64,000 nt of DNA from JAJPGZ01 sp038229295 (GCA_038229295.1 JBBROO010000004.1:1-64000); one strand, 5' to 3'; counted from the first letter of the stretch, positions 7,792 through 16,847 are shown. Program-made: numbers and translations. Notes: generated from the letters alone by a model not told the origin.

Positions 7792-9062
7792 GCGCGATGA
7801 TCATTCGCAATGGACGCGTCATCGATCCGGCCAACAAGCGAGATGAAGTTGTCGATCTTGCGATTGTCGATGGGAAGATCGGCGCACGCGCAGACAAAAA
7901 CGCGGAGATCATTGATGCGACCGGGTTAATCGTCGCGCCTGGTTTGATCGACATGCACGTGCATTTGCGCGAGCCGGGATTTGGTCACAAGGAAACGATC
8001 GCATCGGGCGCGCGCGCGGCGGCGGCGGGCGGATTTACGACGATCGTTTGCATGCCGAACACGTCGCCGGTCGCGGACAATCCAAGCACGATTGCATGGA
8101 TTAAAGATCGCGCGGCTGAAACGGCGTGCGTCAATGTTCTGCCGACCGGCGCGATTTCGCACAGTCTCGCGGGGGCCGAACTGGCGCCGATTGGTTCGTT
8201 AGGCGACGCGCGAGTGGTTGCGATTACTGACGATGGGCAGTGCATTCAAAATCATGAATTGATGCGCCGCGCCGTCGAGTATGCGCGCATGGTTGGTTTG
8301 CCGGTGCTTGATCATTGCCAGGATTACAATCTCGTCGGCAACGGCGTGGTACACGAGGGCGAATGGAGCACGCTACTCGGTTTGCCCGGCTGGCCGGCGG
8401 CGGGCGAGGAAGCGATCGTGATGCGGAATATTTTGCTGGCGGAACTTTGCGATCATCACATCCATTGCCAGCACATCAGCGCGGCTGGGAGCGTGCGGTT
8501 GATTCGCGAGGCGCGGGCGCGGGGAATAAAAATTAGTGGCGAAGTTTGCCCACATCACATTGCCCTAACGGATGAAGCCATTCAGGATTTCGACACGAAT
8601 TACAAAATGAATCCGCCACTGCGTTCGCAGCACGATGTCGATGCCATCCTCGACGGCATTGCGGATGGCACATTGTCGATCTTAGCGAGCGATCACGCGC
8701 CGCATGCGAACTTCGAGAAGGAAGTGGAGTTCGACGCGGCGCCGTTTGGCATTGTCGGATTGGAAACCGAACTCGGATTGTTTCTCGACCTCCTTGTGCA
8801 CAAACATGGCAAGATCGACATCGTGCGTTTGATCGAAATGTTTACGGTCGAGCCGGCGAAGTTGTTAGGCCTGGAAGCGGGAACTCTCGGGGTCGGCGCG
8901 GCGGCGGACGTGACATTGATCGATCCGGATTTGGAATGGACGGTCGAGATCGACAAGTTCGAATCGGCGTCGCGTAATTCGCCGTTCGACAGTTGGAAAT
9001 TAAAAGGCCGCGCGGTGCGAACGATTGTCGCCGGAGAAACGGTTTGGAATCTTAGCCGCTGA
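7788..9062 (+). CDS. pyrC: Dihydroorotase (type I, multifunctional-complex form)
   Basis: 424 aa from ATG 7788, overlapping the pyrB stop. Amidohydrolase fold: metal ligands in DMHVHLRE (about residue 56), the H of LDHCQD, HCQHIS and the D of SDHAPHA (about 301); substrate-loop residues TNYKMNPPLRS are present. It closes carbamoyl-aspartate to dihydroorotate. The type I enzymes often pair with PyrB, matching the gene order here. The 3' end overlaps the convergent CBS-domain gene by 11 bp. The gene holds AAGATCGACA-type words at 7850 (EVVDLAI), 8674 and 8811 (GKIDIV) and two TTAGGC Leu-Gly sites. Confidence 0.94.
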   Translation: MSAMIIRNGRVIDPANKRDEVVDLAIVDGKIGARADKNAEIIDATGLIVAPGLIDMHVHLREPGFGHKETIASGARAAAAGGFTTIVCMPNTSPVADNPSTIAWIKDRAAETACVNVLPTGAISHSLAGAELAPIGSLGDARVVAITDDGQCIQNHELMRRAVEYARMVGLPVLDHCQDYNLVGNGVVHEGEWSTLLGLPGWPAAGEEAIVMRNILLAELCDHHIHCQHISAAGSVRLIREARARGIKISGEVCPHHIALTDEAIQDFDTNYKMNPPLRSQHDVDAILDGIADGTLSILASDHAPHANFEKEVEFDAAPFGIVGLETELGLFLDLLVHKHGKIDIVRLIEMFTVEPAKLLGLEAGTLGVGAAADVTLIDPDLEWTVEIDKFESASRNSPFDSWKLKGRAVRTIVAGETVWNLSR

Positions 9063-9501
9063 AGCCGCCGTGAATATAGCTTTCCAAATGCGCGATGGTC
9101 GCGCTTTGCACGGAGATGACATGCTTGACCAAATCGCCGATCGAGATCACACCGATCACTTTTTTGCCGTCCAACACTGGTAAATGGCGAATGCGTTTGT
9201 CCGTCATGATGCGCAGACATTCTTCCACGCCGTCGCTCGGATTCGTCACCGCCAAATCCGATGACATAATTTCGGAGACCATGGTGTCGGCCGATCTCTT
9301 CCCGCGCAACATCACTTTGCGGGTGTAATCGCGCTCGGAAATCATCCCGACTAATTGCGCGCCTTTCATGACGAGCAACGCGCCGACGTTTTTTTCGGCC
9401 ATCATGGCGACGGCATCATGGACGGTTGTATCCGGCGATACCGAAAAAACCTGGCCGGTCTTTTGGTGGAGGATCGCGCCAATGTTTCCGCTTACGTCCA
9501 T
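9052..9501 (-). CDS. Two-CBS-domain protein
   Basis: 149 aa. Two CBS motifs: residues about 10-65 (VSPDTTVHDAVAMMAEKNVGALLV...GMISERDYTRKV) and 75-132 (VTNPSDGVEECLRIMTDKRIRHLPV...GVISIGDLVKHV). Stand-alone CBS pairs bind adenosine nucleotides and act as small sensors or as modulators of enzymes and channels; no partner is fused here. It is soluble, with a short N-terminal lead and a C-terminal helix (ATIAHLESYI). It converges on pyrC with an 11-bp overlap and is likely monocistronic. The specific ligand cannot be told from the sequence. Confidence 0.88.
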   Translation of the reverse strand: MDVSGNIGAILHQKTGQVFSVSPDTTVHDAVAMMAEKNVGALLVMKGAQLVGMISERDYTRKVMLRGKRSADTMVSEIMSSDLAVTNPSDGVEECLRIMTDKRIRHLPVLDGKKVIGVISIGDLVKHVISVQSATIAHLESYIHGGFSG

Positions 9502-9577
9502 AATTCGTTAACTGCCGGGTTCCAAACCTAACGCAAAACGCGGCGCTGTGGCAAGATCGACAATTACATTCGCGCGA

Positions 9578-10177
9578 TTATTCCTTGGCTGATTTCAACT
9601 CGGCCAATTTTTGCTCGGCCCGATTGACATCGGACGTGCGCGCGCTGCCCAGGGCGAGGAGTTTTTGCTGGCGATGCAAATTGGATTCGGCGGCGTCGAG
9701 TTCGGCGCGTTCGCGTTTCGCGGTAGCGGCATTGGCAGCTTCAATCGCGTGAGCGAGAGCCATTTCCGCATCCGAAATTTCAGCCGCGCTCGCGTGTCCC
9801 TGCAATTGGGCGAGCTCATCTTTGGCCAAAGCCAGGCGCGCATTTTCCACGTCTGATTGCAATCGCACCACGCGCAACGCTCGCTGTTCGGCTTCCACTT
9901 TCGCAATCGCGCCGATCTTGAACAACCGTTCGGAGACGGCCGCGTTTCTTTTCGCGCGCGCAAGATTTTTCTCGAGCTGGGCAAGATCGACAATCGGCGC
10001 CGGCGTGGCTTTGGCATTGGCGTCCGAAGATTTTTCCAGATCGCGGTTTGGAATTAACAACGGCGGCTCGACTTCGAACGAAGCGTCGTCGTTGTCATTG
10101 TTAGGCAATTCGTTTGCCGACAAGATCGACATCGTCGTCGCCATGAGCGCAGAAAAAAACGCGAGCCGGCGCGTCAT
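9578..10177 (-). CDS. Secreted coiled-coil protein
   Basis: 199 aa from ATG 10177 (a TTG at 10195 is also in frame). A signal sequence (MTRRLAFFSALMATTMSILSA) is followed by an acidic linker and then almost continuous amphipathic helix with heptad character (LEKNLARAKRNAAVSERLFKI, then VEAEQRALRVVRLQSDVENA). The helical part resembles the hairpins of TolC-type outer-membrane factors and membrane-fusion proteins (a KIGAIAKVEAEQ turn is typical), but no beta-barrel or lipoyl half is present. It may be an isolated periplasmic hairpin or a divergent family. The I in MSILSA comes from an AAGATCGACA word at 10122. Next upstream gene is a Gly-rich membrane protein 53 bp away. Confidence 0.65.
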   Translation of the reverse strand: MTRRLAFFSALMATTMSILSANELPNNDNDDASFEVEPPLLIPNRDLEKSSDANAKATPAPIVDLAQLEKNLARAKRNAAVSERLFKIGAIAKVEAEQRALRVVRLQSDVENARLALAKDELAQLQGHASAAEISDAEMALAHAIEAANAATAKRERAELDAAESNLHRQQKLLALGSARTSDVNRAEQKLAELKSAKE

Positions 10178-10230
10178 GCCGCAACATAGCGGCAAAAGAA
10201 TGTTGTCGGCCAGATGAACTGTCGTCGCGA

Positions 10231-11259
10231 CTAATGCCGCCCGCCGCCGCCGATGGCGCCGATCGCGCCGCCGAGACCGCCCAGTGCGCCGCCGCCAAGT
10301 CCGCCGGTTCCAAGTCCGCCACCGCTCAGTCCGCCACCACCGCCACCGAGCCCGCCGCCTCCTCCGCCAAATCCACCGCCACCATGCATTCCGCCACCGA
10401 GACCACTTGCGTTTAACGGCAGGTAGTTCGATGTCGATCTTAGTTGATTGGTCGTTTGGTTTTGTGCGCTCGCGACAGTGGAAGTCGCCGCAGCGGTTGA
10501 ATTCTTCGTCGTCGAAGCGAGCTGTCCGTTTACCATTCCGATGTGGGTCTGGGCCGCGTGGCCTGCATTCCTTGCGAGATTACGAGTGCGCTGTTTCGTC
10601 TGTTTCACCGCGGTCTGCAAAACCACGACGGTGCGATTTGCGTTCCGTGTCGCGGCATTTTGCAGATTACCCACTGCGTTGTTGAATGCTTGCATCAGCG
10701 CACCTCCGCCCGGCGCCGGCTGGCCTAACGAACCGATACCGGGAGAAGCGGACGAAGGACTCGCGCCAGCCGGTCCGGCCGCGGTGATGTTTGGCGGCGG
10801 CGACTGATTCAATCCCTGCAACGGAGCGGCGCTGTGCGCGAACGGAGCAGGTTGCGAGGCAGATGGCGAAGTTGCTCCCGCACTGGAAGGCTGCGTCGCG
10901 GCGAAATCGAACTTGTCGATCTTGCCATTAGCGAAAGCGAATGGGCGCGAATAGAGGAACTCGGCCGGCCAGGCGGCGGCGTTGCGCAGAAGCTCCGCGC
11001 CATTGAAAAAATAAAACGCGCAGAACAATCCGCCGAGAATGGCGATGATGACGAAAAGGATATTCGTCCAATCGGATCGGCCCAGGCGCGGGCGAAATTT
11101 CGCGGGGTCAGCGTCGTCGTTTTTCGGCCCGAAGGGCCTGGCATGGGACGCATCCTCGGGCGAGCGAGGCGCTACTTGTTCGTCTGAGGGAGAGAAGGCT
11201 TTGCCGAAATCGATTTGGGGCATTGGCTTGGGCAGCGAGGGGGAGGTTGTAGCAGACAT
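10231..11259 (-). CDS. Single-pass membrane protein with glycine-rich tail
   Basis: 342 aa. N-terminal cytoplasmic part (about 65 residues, Pro/acidic), one strong membrane helix (ILFVIIAILGGLFCAFYFF, about residues 67-85), a Ser/Ala/Pro linker, a helical Ala/Asn/Thr/Gln region (about 190-270) and a C-terminal run of about 55 residues that is nearly all Gly with Ala, Leu and Ser. Such tails are flexible or self-associating; no enzyme motif is visible. The coding DNA of the tail is a GGC/GGT/GGA-type low-complexity tract (10235-10395) prone to slippage. I do not recognise a family. Its promoter probably lies in the 130-bp AT-richer gap before the divergent NlpC/P60 gene. Confidence 0.6.
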   Translation of the reverse strand: MSATTSPSLPKPMPQIDFGKAFSPSDEQVAPRSPEDASHARPFGPKNDDADPAKFRPRLGRSDWTNILFVIIAILGGLFCAFYFFNGAELLRNAAAWPAEFLYSRPFAFANGKIDKFDFAATQPSSAGATSPSASQPAPFAHSAAPLQGLNQSPPPNITAAGPAGASPSSASPGIGSLGQPAPGGGALMQAFNNAVGNLQNAATRNANRTVVVLQTAVKQTKQRTRNLARNAGHAAQTHIGMVNGQLASTTKNSTAAATSTVASAQNQTTNQLRSTSNYLPLNASGLGGGMHGGGGFGGGGGGLGGGGGGLSGGGLGTGGLGGGALGGLGGAIGAIGGGGRH

Positions 11260-11389
11260 GGGCGCTTATGACAAAGCAAAAATTGTTCCTTAATCCAACT
11301 TCATAAACACGCTGATTAGCCTGAAAGATCGTTATTTTTTTGCTGGCCATCGTAAGTGGTTCTGCGATAGCAAACACATTCGGAAAGCT

Positions 11390-11911
11390 ATGCGTTCACT
11401 TTCTCCTAAAATCTTTTGCGCGGTCGTCTTATCGGCCCTGGCGGCGGCGGCAAACGCAGGTTCCTTTCCGCAATCCGGACCGACCGTGCCGGGCAGTACC
11501 GCGAAACTTCGCTACGGCCAGGCGGCCGCGCCTGAGAATGCGCCGCTCGTCGTGAAACGCGCCATTTGGGCGGCGAACCAACTTCGCGAAAAACCTTATC
11601 GCTACGGCGGTGGCCACAAATCTTTTGTCGACAACGCTTACGATTGTTCCGGCACGGTTTCGTTCATGCTCGGCGGCGCCGGGTTGCTCAAATCGCCGAT
11701 GAGCTCTTCCGATTTCCGCCACTTCGGCGAGAGCGGTCGCGGCAAATGGATCACCGTTTACGCGCGCCGTGGACACACGTTCGCCATCATCGCGGGCTTG
11801 CGTCTGGACACGACCCCTTACATTACGGCGCACGATCGCTGGGCTCCGCGTTGGCAACCGACGGTGCGTTTCCCCGCCGGCTTCGAAGCGCGGCATCCGG
11901 TCGGACTCTAA
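11390..11911 (+). CDS. Secreted NlpC/P60-type cell-wall hydrolase
   Basis: 173 aa. A signal peptide (about residues 1-23, ending ANAG) precedes an NlpC/P60-like papain fold: conserved Tyr/Gly block PYRYGGGHKS, catalytic Cys in YDCSGTVSF (about residue 86), Gly-Gly-Ala loop, and catalytic His in RRGHTFAII (about 128). The family cleaves peptide bonds in peptidoglycan stems. The domain is short and ends RHPVGL right at the C-terminus, as in compact members. It is divergent from the Gly-rich membrane protein and convergent with a DUF4242 gene 10 bp downstream. Confidence 0.82.
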   Translation: MRSLSPKIFCAVVLSALAAAANAGSFPQSGPTVPGSTAKLRYGQAAAPENAPLVVKRAIWAANQLREKPYRYGGGHKSFVDNAYDCSGTVSFMLGGAGLLKSPMSSSDFRHFGESGRGKWITVYARRGHTFAIIAGLRLDTTPYITAHDRWAPRWQPTVRFPAGFEARHPVGL

Positions 11912-11921
11912 ATCGACGCCG

Positions 11922-12197
11922 TTACGTTTCCGCCGTGGTCGGATCGATCACCGATTTGACTTCGGAAATCGAATTCGCCGGGAAGCCGCCGCGCTCCGCA
12001 TGGTCGCGCACCATCTTCTCGTTAGGCGCGATGTAGATGCAGTAAATTTTGTTGTCGGTTACGTAACTCTGCACCCACTGGATTTGCGGTCCGAGCTCTC
12101 GCAGCACCTCGCAAGATTTTTGCGAGATTCCTTGCAACTCCGTGGCCGACAACTTGCCCGCATTCGGCAGTTCGCGTTCGATAACATATTTAGGCAT
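11922..12197 (-). CDS. DUF4242 small protein
   Basis: 91 aa from ATG 12197, chosen because a good ribosome binding site (aggag, 7 bp upstream on the minus strand) precedes it and MPKYVIERELP is the family N-terminus. The family is a ferredoxin-like alpha/beta domain; blocks seen are YVIERELP, LGPQIQWVQSYV and KIYCIYIAPNE. Some members are annotated nickel-binding, but no ligand set can be shown here. It shares its start region with the divergent transglutaminase-like gene (39 bp between start codons). Function unknown. Confidence 0.82.
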   Translation of the reverse strand: MPKYVIERELPNAGKLSATELQGISQKSCEVLRELGPQIQWVQSYVTDNKIYCIYIAPNEKMVRDHAERGGFPANSISEVKSVIDPTTAET

Positions 12198-12235
12198 TGG
12201 TAATACTCCTCTTAGATTTCGGAAAACAAAAACAA

Positions 12236-12874
12236 ATGACGCGCCGGAATGAAAGATCGACATCTACTCGTGCTGATCTCGATTTTAGTCGAGCAGAATT
12301 ACGCTCGCTGCGCGCGCTGAAAACCCCCGCCGGCATTCAACGCTTCCTGGACGACTTACCCTACAATCTTGGATACACCGCGCGCTCGCCGAAAAAAGTT
12401 CTGCAGGATCGCACCGCTTCCTGCCTCGAAGGCGCCATCTTTGCCGCGGCGGCGTTACGCATCATCGGATTTCCTCCATTGATTTTCGATCTCGAAGCGG
12501 ATCGCGACACCGATCACGTCCTCGCGATTTTCAAAGTGCGCGGACATTGGGGCGCGATCGCGAAATCAAATTTCACCGGGTGCCGTTATCGCGAGCCGGT
12601 CTATCGCACCTTGCGCGAGCTGGCGATGAGCTACTTCAATATTTATTTTAATCTGCGCTGGGAACGGACGCTGCGGCGCTATTCAAGACCGGTGAATCTG
12701 GCGCGGTTTGATCGGCGGAACTGGATGACGACGGACAAACCGGTTTGGTTCATCGCCGAACATCTTTGCGACATTCCGCACATCTCTTTAATCACGCCGG
12801 CGATGGCCAAGCGACTTTCTCATGTCGATCTTCGCACGAGAAACAGCGAAATGCTCGGTCACCGGAAAACCTAG
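12236..12874 (+). CDS. Transglutaminase-like conserved protein
   Basis: 212 aa from ATG 12236. The arrangement FLDDLPYNLGYT, VLQDRTASCLEGAIFAAAAL, DTDHVLAIF, GHWGAIAKSNFTG.RYREPVYRTLRELAMSYF is a widespread conserved hypothetical family with the Cys (about residue 62) and His (about 91) spacing of transglutaminase/papain-like folds. That suggests a thiol hydrolase or an inactive binding version, acting in the cytoplasm since no signal is seen. The N-terminus (RSTSTRADLDF) is encoded by an AAGATCGACA word at 12253. The last 4 bp overlap the convergent metallopeptidase-like gene. Confidence 0.7.
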   Translation: MTRRNERSTSTRADLDFSRAELRSLRALKTPAGIQRFLDDLPYNLGYTARSPKKVLQDRTASCLEGAIFAAAALRIIGFPPLIFDLEADRDTDHVLAIFKVRGHWGAIAKSNFTGCRYREPVYRTLRELAMSYFNIYFNLRWERTLRRYSRPVNLARFDRRNWMTTDKPVWFIAEHLCDIPHISLITPAMAKRLSHVDLRTRNSEMLGHRKT

Positions 12875-13356
12875 GCGCGTGACGCACCGAGAACGCGCTC
12901 GGCCGCGGCGCTCGCTTCCAATTCCATCGGCGAATTGGCGTAACCGATCGTTAGGCATTCGATCAGGTATTGGCGCAGGAAGGGCAGAATGCCGCCGAGG
13001 CGTTCGCATTGCGCGGTGTGCACGAGCTCATGCACGATGAGATCGCGATCGCGCCAGCAATCCCAACGAATGAAAATGGCGTATTGCAATGTAAGCCCGG
13101 ACGTTTCCGGACTGAGAAATTGAATTGCCTCCGCGGCGGCGCGCAGATCTTGATGCGCGGGAACGGGAACGGATTCAACGCGAAGTAATCGCACGCGTTC
13201 CGGCGCAGCAACGCCGACTGCTTTCGCATCCGAAATTTGCGGCGCGGTCAGTGGCACGCCGTCACGCAAAGCGCGCGCTTCTTCCGCTTCGCACCATTCC
13301 GTTGCCAACGGAAGCAGCGTTTCAAATTGCGCGAGGATTGCTTGTCGATCTTTCAT
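12871..13356 (-). CDS. Putative HExxH metallopeptidase-like protein
   Basis: 161 aa. A zincin motif HELVHTAQCERLGG lies at about residues 106-119, followed by FLRQYLIECLTIGYANSPMELEA, where a downstream Glu could be the third ligand. Similar HELxHxxQxxRxGG proteins are small hypothetical metallopeptidases or their inactive relatives. No signal peptide or membrane helix. Residues 40-80 include a beta-rich stretch (VRLLRVESVPVP). It lies 4 bp after the next upstream gene start region (13361) and may share a transcript with the downstream-strand genes that end there. Substrate unknown. Confidence 0.65.
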   Translation of the reverse strand: MKDRQAILAQFETLLPLATEWCEAEEARALRDGVPLTAPQISDAKAVGVAAPERVRLLRVESVPVPAHQDLRAAAEAIQFLSPETSGLTLQYAIFIRWDCWRDRDLIVHELVHTAQCERLGGILPFLRQYLIECLTIGYANSPMELEASAAAERVLGASRA

Positions 13357-13360
13357 GCGA

Positions 13361-13867
13361 CTAACTAATGCCGTCTTGACTTTTCCATTTTTGATAAGCC
13401 TCTTCGCTCTCGGGGTGAAGCGCTTTGAAACGGTCGATCAATTCGTTAGCCTGCTCGCGCGTGATCTCCGGAGCGTATTCCAATTTGTAAAAGTCCAACC
13501 GCCGCTTTTGCGCATCGCTCACGCGATCTTTCCATTGCTCGATGAGATCGGACGCTTGTCTGAGTCCGAGGTAATTTGGAATAGGAGCTCCGAGAACCTT
13601 CAAGTAGGCGATTTGTTTTTCGGTCGCGGGTTCGTCGGCGCTCTCGTCACCGGACGCGCTCGACCATTCCAACCGCAGCTCGGGATAACGCTTGATCAGA
13701 AGCTTCGCGAATTCTTCGGGAGAAATCTCTTCCTTCCAGTTCGGATTATTGGCCGAAAGAAAATCAATCGTTTCACGCACTGCGCCTAACGACGGCACAT
13801 TCATCCGCAGCCTCGGCGATTCGGCGCGCAGAAAATCCATTAGTGCATCTTCCTGGTCTCTTTTCAT
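13361..13867 (-). CDS. Conserved hypothetical protein with TEKQIAYLK-type helical motif
   Basis: 168 aa from ATG 13867. The central block ATEKQIAYLKVLGAPIPNYL then ASDLIEQWKD is a helix-loop motif found attached to various Verrucomicrobial proteins. It is followed by a second helical block DFYKLEYAPEITREQANELI. No catalytic residues are evident; soluble, charged. The frame is continuous with the C-terminal part of the frameshifted aminotransferase upstream: there is no stop codon between them, only the word TAAGATCGACAT read in frame as KIDIA before this ATG. In a neighbouring frame the aminotransferase would instead end at the TGA overlapping this ATG. Confidence 0.6.
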   Translation of the reverse strand: MKRDQEDALMDFLRAESPRLRMNVPSLGAVRETIDFLSANNPNWKEEISPEEFAKLLIKRYPELRLEWSSASGDESADEPATEKQIAYLKVLGAPIPNYLGLRQASDLIEQWKDRVSDAQKRRLDFYKLEYAPEITREQANELIDRFKALHPESEEAYQKWKSQDGIS

Positions 13868-14970
13868 TGCGATGTCGATCTTACCGAATTTATCGAGCGC
13901 AGCCGCGATTCGTTCCAATCCATGCTTAACCGTATCGGTTGGGGCGCCGATGCCGATACGGAAATGTTCGGGCGCTTCGAAGAATTGTCCGGGGACAACA
14001 GTGGTTTCGAATTCGTTCCGCAACAATTCACAAAAATCTTCCACGCGACCGTGGCGGAGACGCGGCGCCGATGTGGTGCCAAACGAATTCGGTTTTGCCT
14101 CGAGATGCTTGCTTTGCGCGGCGAGAAAATCATTTAGCACAACGCGATTTTGTTCGAGCAACGCGAGCGCGCGTTGTGGGCAATTTGCGGAAGATGATCG
14201 AGCGCGAGAACGCTGAGCCGCTCGGCCGAATGCGCCAGAATCCCGTAGGTAAGATCGACAAGATCGCACATGCGCTGCGTCAGGTGCGGTTGCGTTAAAA
14301 TCCAACCGCAACGCAGGCCACTCAATCCATAAGCTTTCGTTAGGCTGCTGGTGACCGTAAAATTGTCTCCCAGGAAAAAAGCGGAACGCCAGGAACGATC
14401 GAACAATGTCTCCAGGTAAACTTCGTCCACCAAAACGCGCGCTCCGACCCGCGCCGCCAGTGCGCCAATCCGTCGTGTGTCATCTTCTTCGATGAGCGCG
14501 CTCGATGGATTGTGCAGGTTCGTTAGGACAATGAGTTTTGTCGTCGGGCGGATTTCGCGCTCGAGCTCGGCAAGATCGACATGGAAACTTTTGTCGGCCG
14601 GGCGCGCAAACCGGCGCACGTGCGCGCCGAGCCATTGCGCGATCTGAACCATCGGCTGGTAGGTTGGCTGCTCGATCAAAACTTCGTCGCCGCGTTCGAT
14701 CAGAGCAGCGAGCGCAATGAAGTTCGCCATGGAGGTCCCGATGGAAACGACGATGGACTCATCGGTCGCGCCGGTTTTCTTCGCCAGCCGTTCGCGCAGC
14801 GGCGAGTATCCGTATTGGCCCGGGCCGCTGATTTCCAAATCTTCGATGCGCGCGGGAAGCTCGCGGAGCGGATAATCCATCACGCCGCTGCCGGCGAGAT
14901 TGAAGCGCGCGGCGCCGCAAAGTTTTGCCCAACGCATGTACGAAATCACGGAATCGCCTTGGGAATTCAC
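13868..14970 (-). pseudogene. Class I/II aminotransferase, frameshifted
   Basis: GTG at 14970 overlaps the permease stop (GTGA). The first frame gives a normal PLP-aminotransferase to about residue 260: YMRWAKLCGAARFNLAGSGV, GQYGYSPLRERLA, IEQPTYQPM, TNLHNPSSALI, VDEVYLE and the PLP-lysine block SSLTKAYGLSGLRCGWI. It then runs out of frame at about 14170-14180 (IAHNAR then RCSNKIALC, stop at 14134). The true C-terminus (ALLEQNRVVLNDFLAAQSKHL onward, with FRIGIGAP) continues in another frame. Removing TC near 14176, or adding one base, restores the family sequence. This may be a real mutation, an assembly error, or programmed slippage; one such enzyme would be a cytoplasmic transaminase of unknown substrate. 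Confidence 0.75.
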
Positions 14971-16268
14971 GCTCGTGCTTGACTCGGAAGTTTCCAAAGG
15001 AAATACGCCGGCACGCCTGCCAGTAAGATCGACATGCCGATAAGCGTGTTGCCCGGGTAACGATAAATGGTGTTCGCGACCACGAGCCAGCATATGGCCA
15101 CGAACGCTATTGTTGTCCACGGATGCCCCGGGGTTTTCATTCGCGAAACCTCGGCGCGTCGCCGGAAAACAAAAAGCGTCGAAGCCGTTAGGCCGAAGAA
15201 AATAAAATCCATCGAGACGACGTAATTCAAGATTTGTTCGTAGCGTCCACTGAGCGCGATCGCGATTGTGCAAACAGTCTGCAGCACGATCGCGACAACC
15301 GGCACGCGACTACGCGCCGAAACGCGGCCGACCGCGGAAAAAAATAAACCGTCTTCGGCCATCGCGAAATAAACGCGCGGTGCGGTTAGAATTGATTGCG
15401 AAAGAAATCCAAGCGTGGAAATGGCGATGGCGGTGGCGATGAAGGTGGCGCCGCGCGGACCGAGCACAGAACGCACCATCGCAGTGGCCGGCGTCGATGT
15501 CGCCGCGAGGCCGTGCGCCCCGAGCACTCGCACGCAAACGACATTCACTAAAGTATAGAGCGCGACGACACCGGCGACGCCGAGCAACAGCGCTCGCGGC
15601 AGGTCACGACGCGGCTCGCGCATTTCGCCGGCGATGAAGTTCGCCGTTTGCCATCCGCCGTAGGCGAACAACACCGGCACCAGTGCGCCGCCGAAATCGG
15701 TGACGGAATCGCGCACCGGCGGGGCCGCGATTGCTTGGATCGGCGGCGCAAATAATCCAAACGCGATCAACGCCACGATGGCGAAGATTTTCAGCACCAT
15801 CAAAACCGATTGCGTGCGTCCGCCGAAACGCACCCCGAGACAATTGATCAACGTGAGCACCACCAGCGCGCTGACTGCGACAAGCGCATCCGAAAGATGA
15901 AACGCGGTCAGCTCGAGAAAATATCGCGCGAACGTGATGGATACCGCCGCCATCCCTCCGGTCTCGATGACGAGCAAAAGCACCCAGCCATAGAGAAATC
16001 CAAAAAGCGGATGATACGCGTCGCGCAAATAAGCGTATTGCCCGCCAACTTCCGGCATGGTGGCGGCGAGCTCGGCCCAGATAAATGCGCCCGTTAGGCC
16101 AATCGCGCCGCCGACAAGCCAGGCGAGGAGGATGAGCGCCGGCGTGTGGACCTGTTGTGCGACGACCGAAGGATTCATGAAAATCCCGCTCCCGATGATT
16201 CCTCCCATCACCAGCATGGTCGCGTCGAAAAGGCCGAGTCGCCGCGCGAGCTTCGGTTGAGATGTCAT
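14967..16268 (-). CDS. APC family amino acid permease
   Basis: 433 aa with about 12 membrane helices. The first helix carries the family signature GGIIGSGIFMNPS; WAELAATMPEVGGQYAYLRDAYHP is the typical second-to-third helix region, and VLFAYGGWQTANFIAGEMREPRRDLPRA the helix 6 region. The family imports or exchanges amino acids at the inner membrane; the substrate cannot be read from sequence (closest in feel to the LAT/SLC7-like group). Its stop codon overlaps the aminotransferase start, suggesting uptake and transamination of the same amino acid. Two GTTAGGC words fall in the gene. Confidence 0.88.
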   Translation of the reverse strand: MTSQPKLARRLGLFDATMLVMGGIIGSGIFMNPSVVAQQVHTPALILLAWLVGGAIGLTGAFIWAELAATMPEVGGQYAYLRDAYHPLFGFLYGWVLLLVIETGGMAAVSITFARYFLELTAFHLSDALVAVSALVVLTLINCLGVRFGGRTQSVLMVLKIFAIVALIAFGLFAPPIQAIAAPPVRDSVTDFGGALVPVLFAYGGWQTANFIAGEMREPRRDLPRALLLGVAGVVALYTLVNVVCVRVLGAHGLAATSTPATAMVRSVLGPRGATFIATAIAISTLGFLSQSILTAPRVYFAMAEDGLFFSAVGRVSARSRVPVVAIVLQTVCTIAIALSGRYEQILNYVVSMDFIFFGLTASTLFVFRRRAEVSRMKTPGHPWTTIAFVAICWLVVANTIYRYPGNTLIGMSILLAGVPAYFLWKLPSQARA

Positions 16269-16298
16269 GCGAATGAAGATGTCGATCTTGCGCGAACC

Positions 16299-16847
16299 TT
16301 ACTGCACCATGCCGAATTTTTTATTTTGCGCGGTCATCTTCAACAGATACCGCAAACGTTGCTGAAAAATTTCCGGTCGATGCCGCGCCGCGTCGATCCA
16401 GCCGACGCGGATTCGTCGATAAGATTCCGGGAACGCTTTGAAGTTTTTCCACGTCGCAACGTCTCTTTGCAACGCCGCCACGATGTCTTCCGCGTGCACA
16501 AATTCCTCGTCGAGCTGCGCCTGGATTTTCGCCAACCCCACGCGCGTCATCTTCTTCGCTTTGATCAAACGCCGCGCGCGTTCCTTGTTTGTCTCCGAGA
16601 GAAAACTTTTCGGGCGGCGCGGCGAGAAACGTTGCGCGGTGCGATCTTCATCGACGCGCTTGAGAATGCTGTCGATCCAACCGTAGCAAAGCGCTTCTTC
16701 GACCGCGTCGTCGTAGGGAATGCGCGGTTTGCCCGAGTGCTTCTTATAATAGATGAGCCAGATCTCTTTTTCGCTGGCGTGATTCTTCCGCAGCCACGCG
16801 CGCCAATCTTGGCGGTTCGTGAGGTAAATCGTCTTCCCCAATTTCAT
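16299..16847 (-). CDS. YdeI/OmpD-associated family protein
   Basis: 182 aa from ATG 16847. N-terminal YdeI domain: IYLTNRQDWRAWLRKNHASE, EIWLIYYKKHSGKPRIPYDDAVEEALCYGWIDS and the RRPKSFLSETNKERARRLI block; C-terminal OmdA part with FPESYRRIRVGWI. Function in the family is undefined; some members influence resistance to cationic compounds. It is a cytoplasmic protein. An upstream start at 16883 is in frame but begins inside an AAGATCGACA word, so the later ATG is preferred. Upstream, in the same orientation, lies a CsbD gene after a 52-bp gap. Confidence 0.82.
   Translation of the reverse strand: MKLGKTIYLTNRQDWRAWLRKNHASEKEIWLIYYKKHSGKPRIPYDDAVEEALCYGWIDSILKRVDEDRTAQRFSPRRPKSFLSETNKERARRLIKAKKMTRVGLAKIQAQLDEEFVHAEDIVAALQRDVATWKNFKAFPESYRRIRVGWIDAARHRPEIFQQRLRYLLKMTAQNKKFGMVQ

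Noticed and set aside
10235..10395. GGN-rich tract as a tandem repeat or CRISPR-like array
   Set aside because: It is a coding low-complexity Gly tail with no constant spacer or unit.
13868..14970. Programmed ribosomal frameshift in the aminotransferase
   Set aside because: No slippery heptamer or pseudoknot is visible at the break; mutation or assembly error is simpler.
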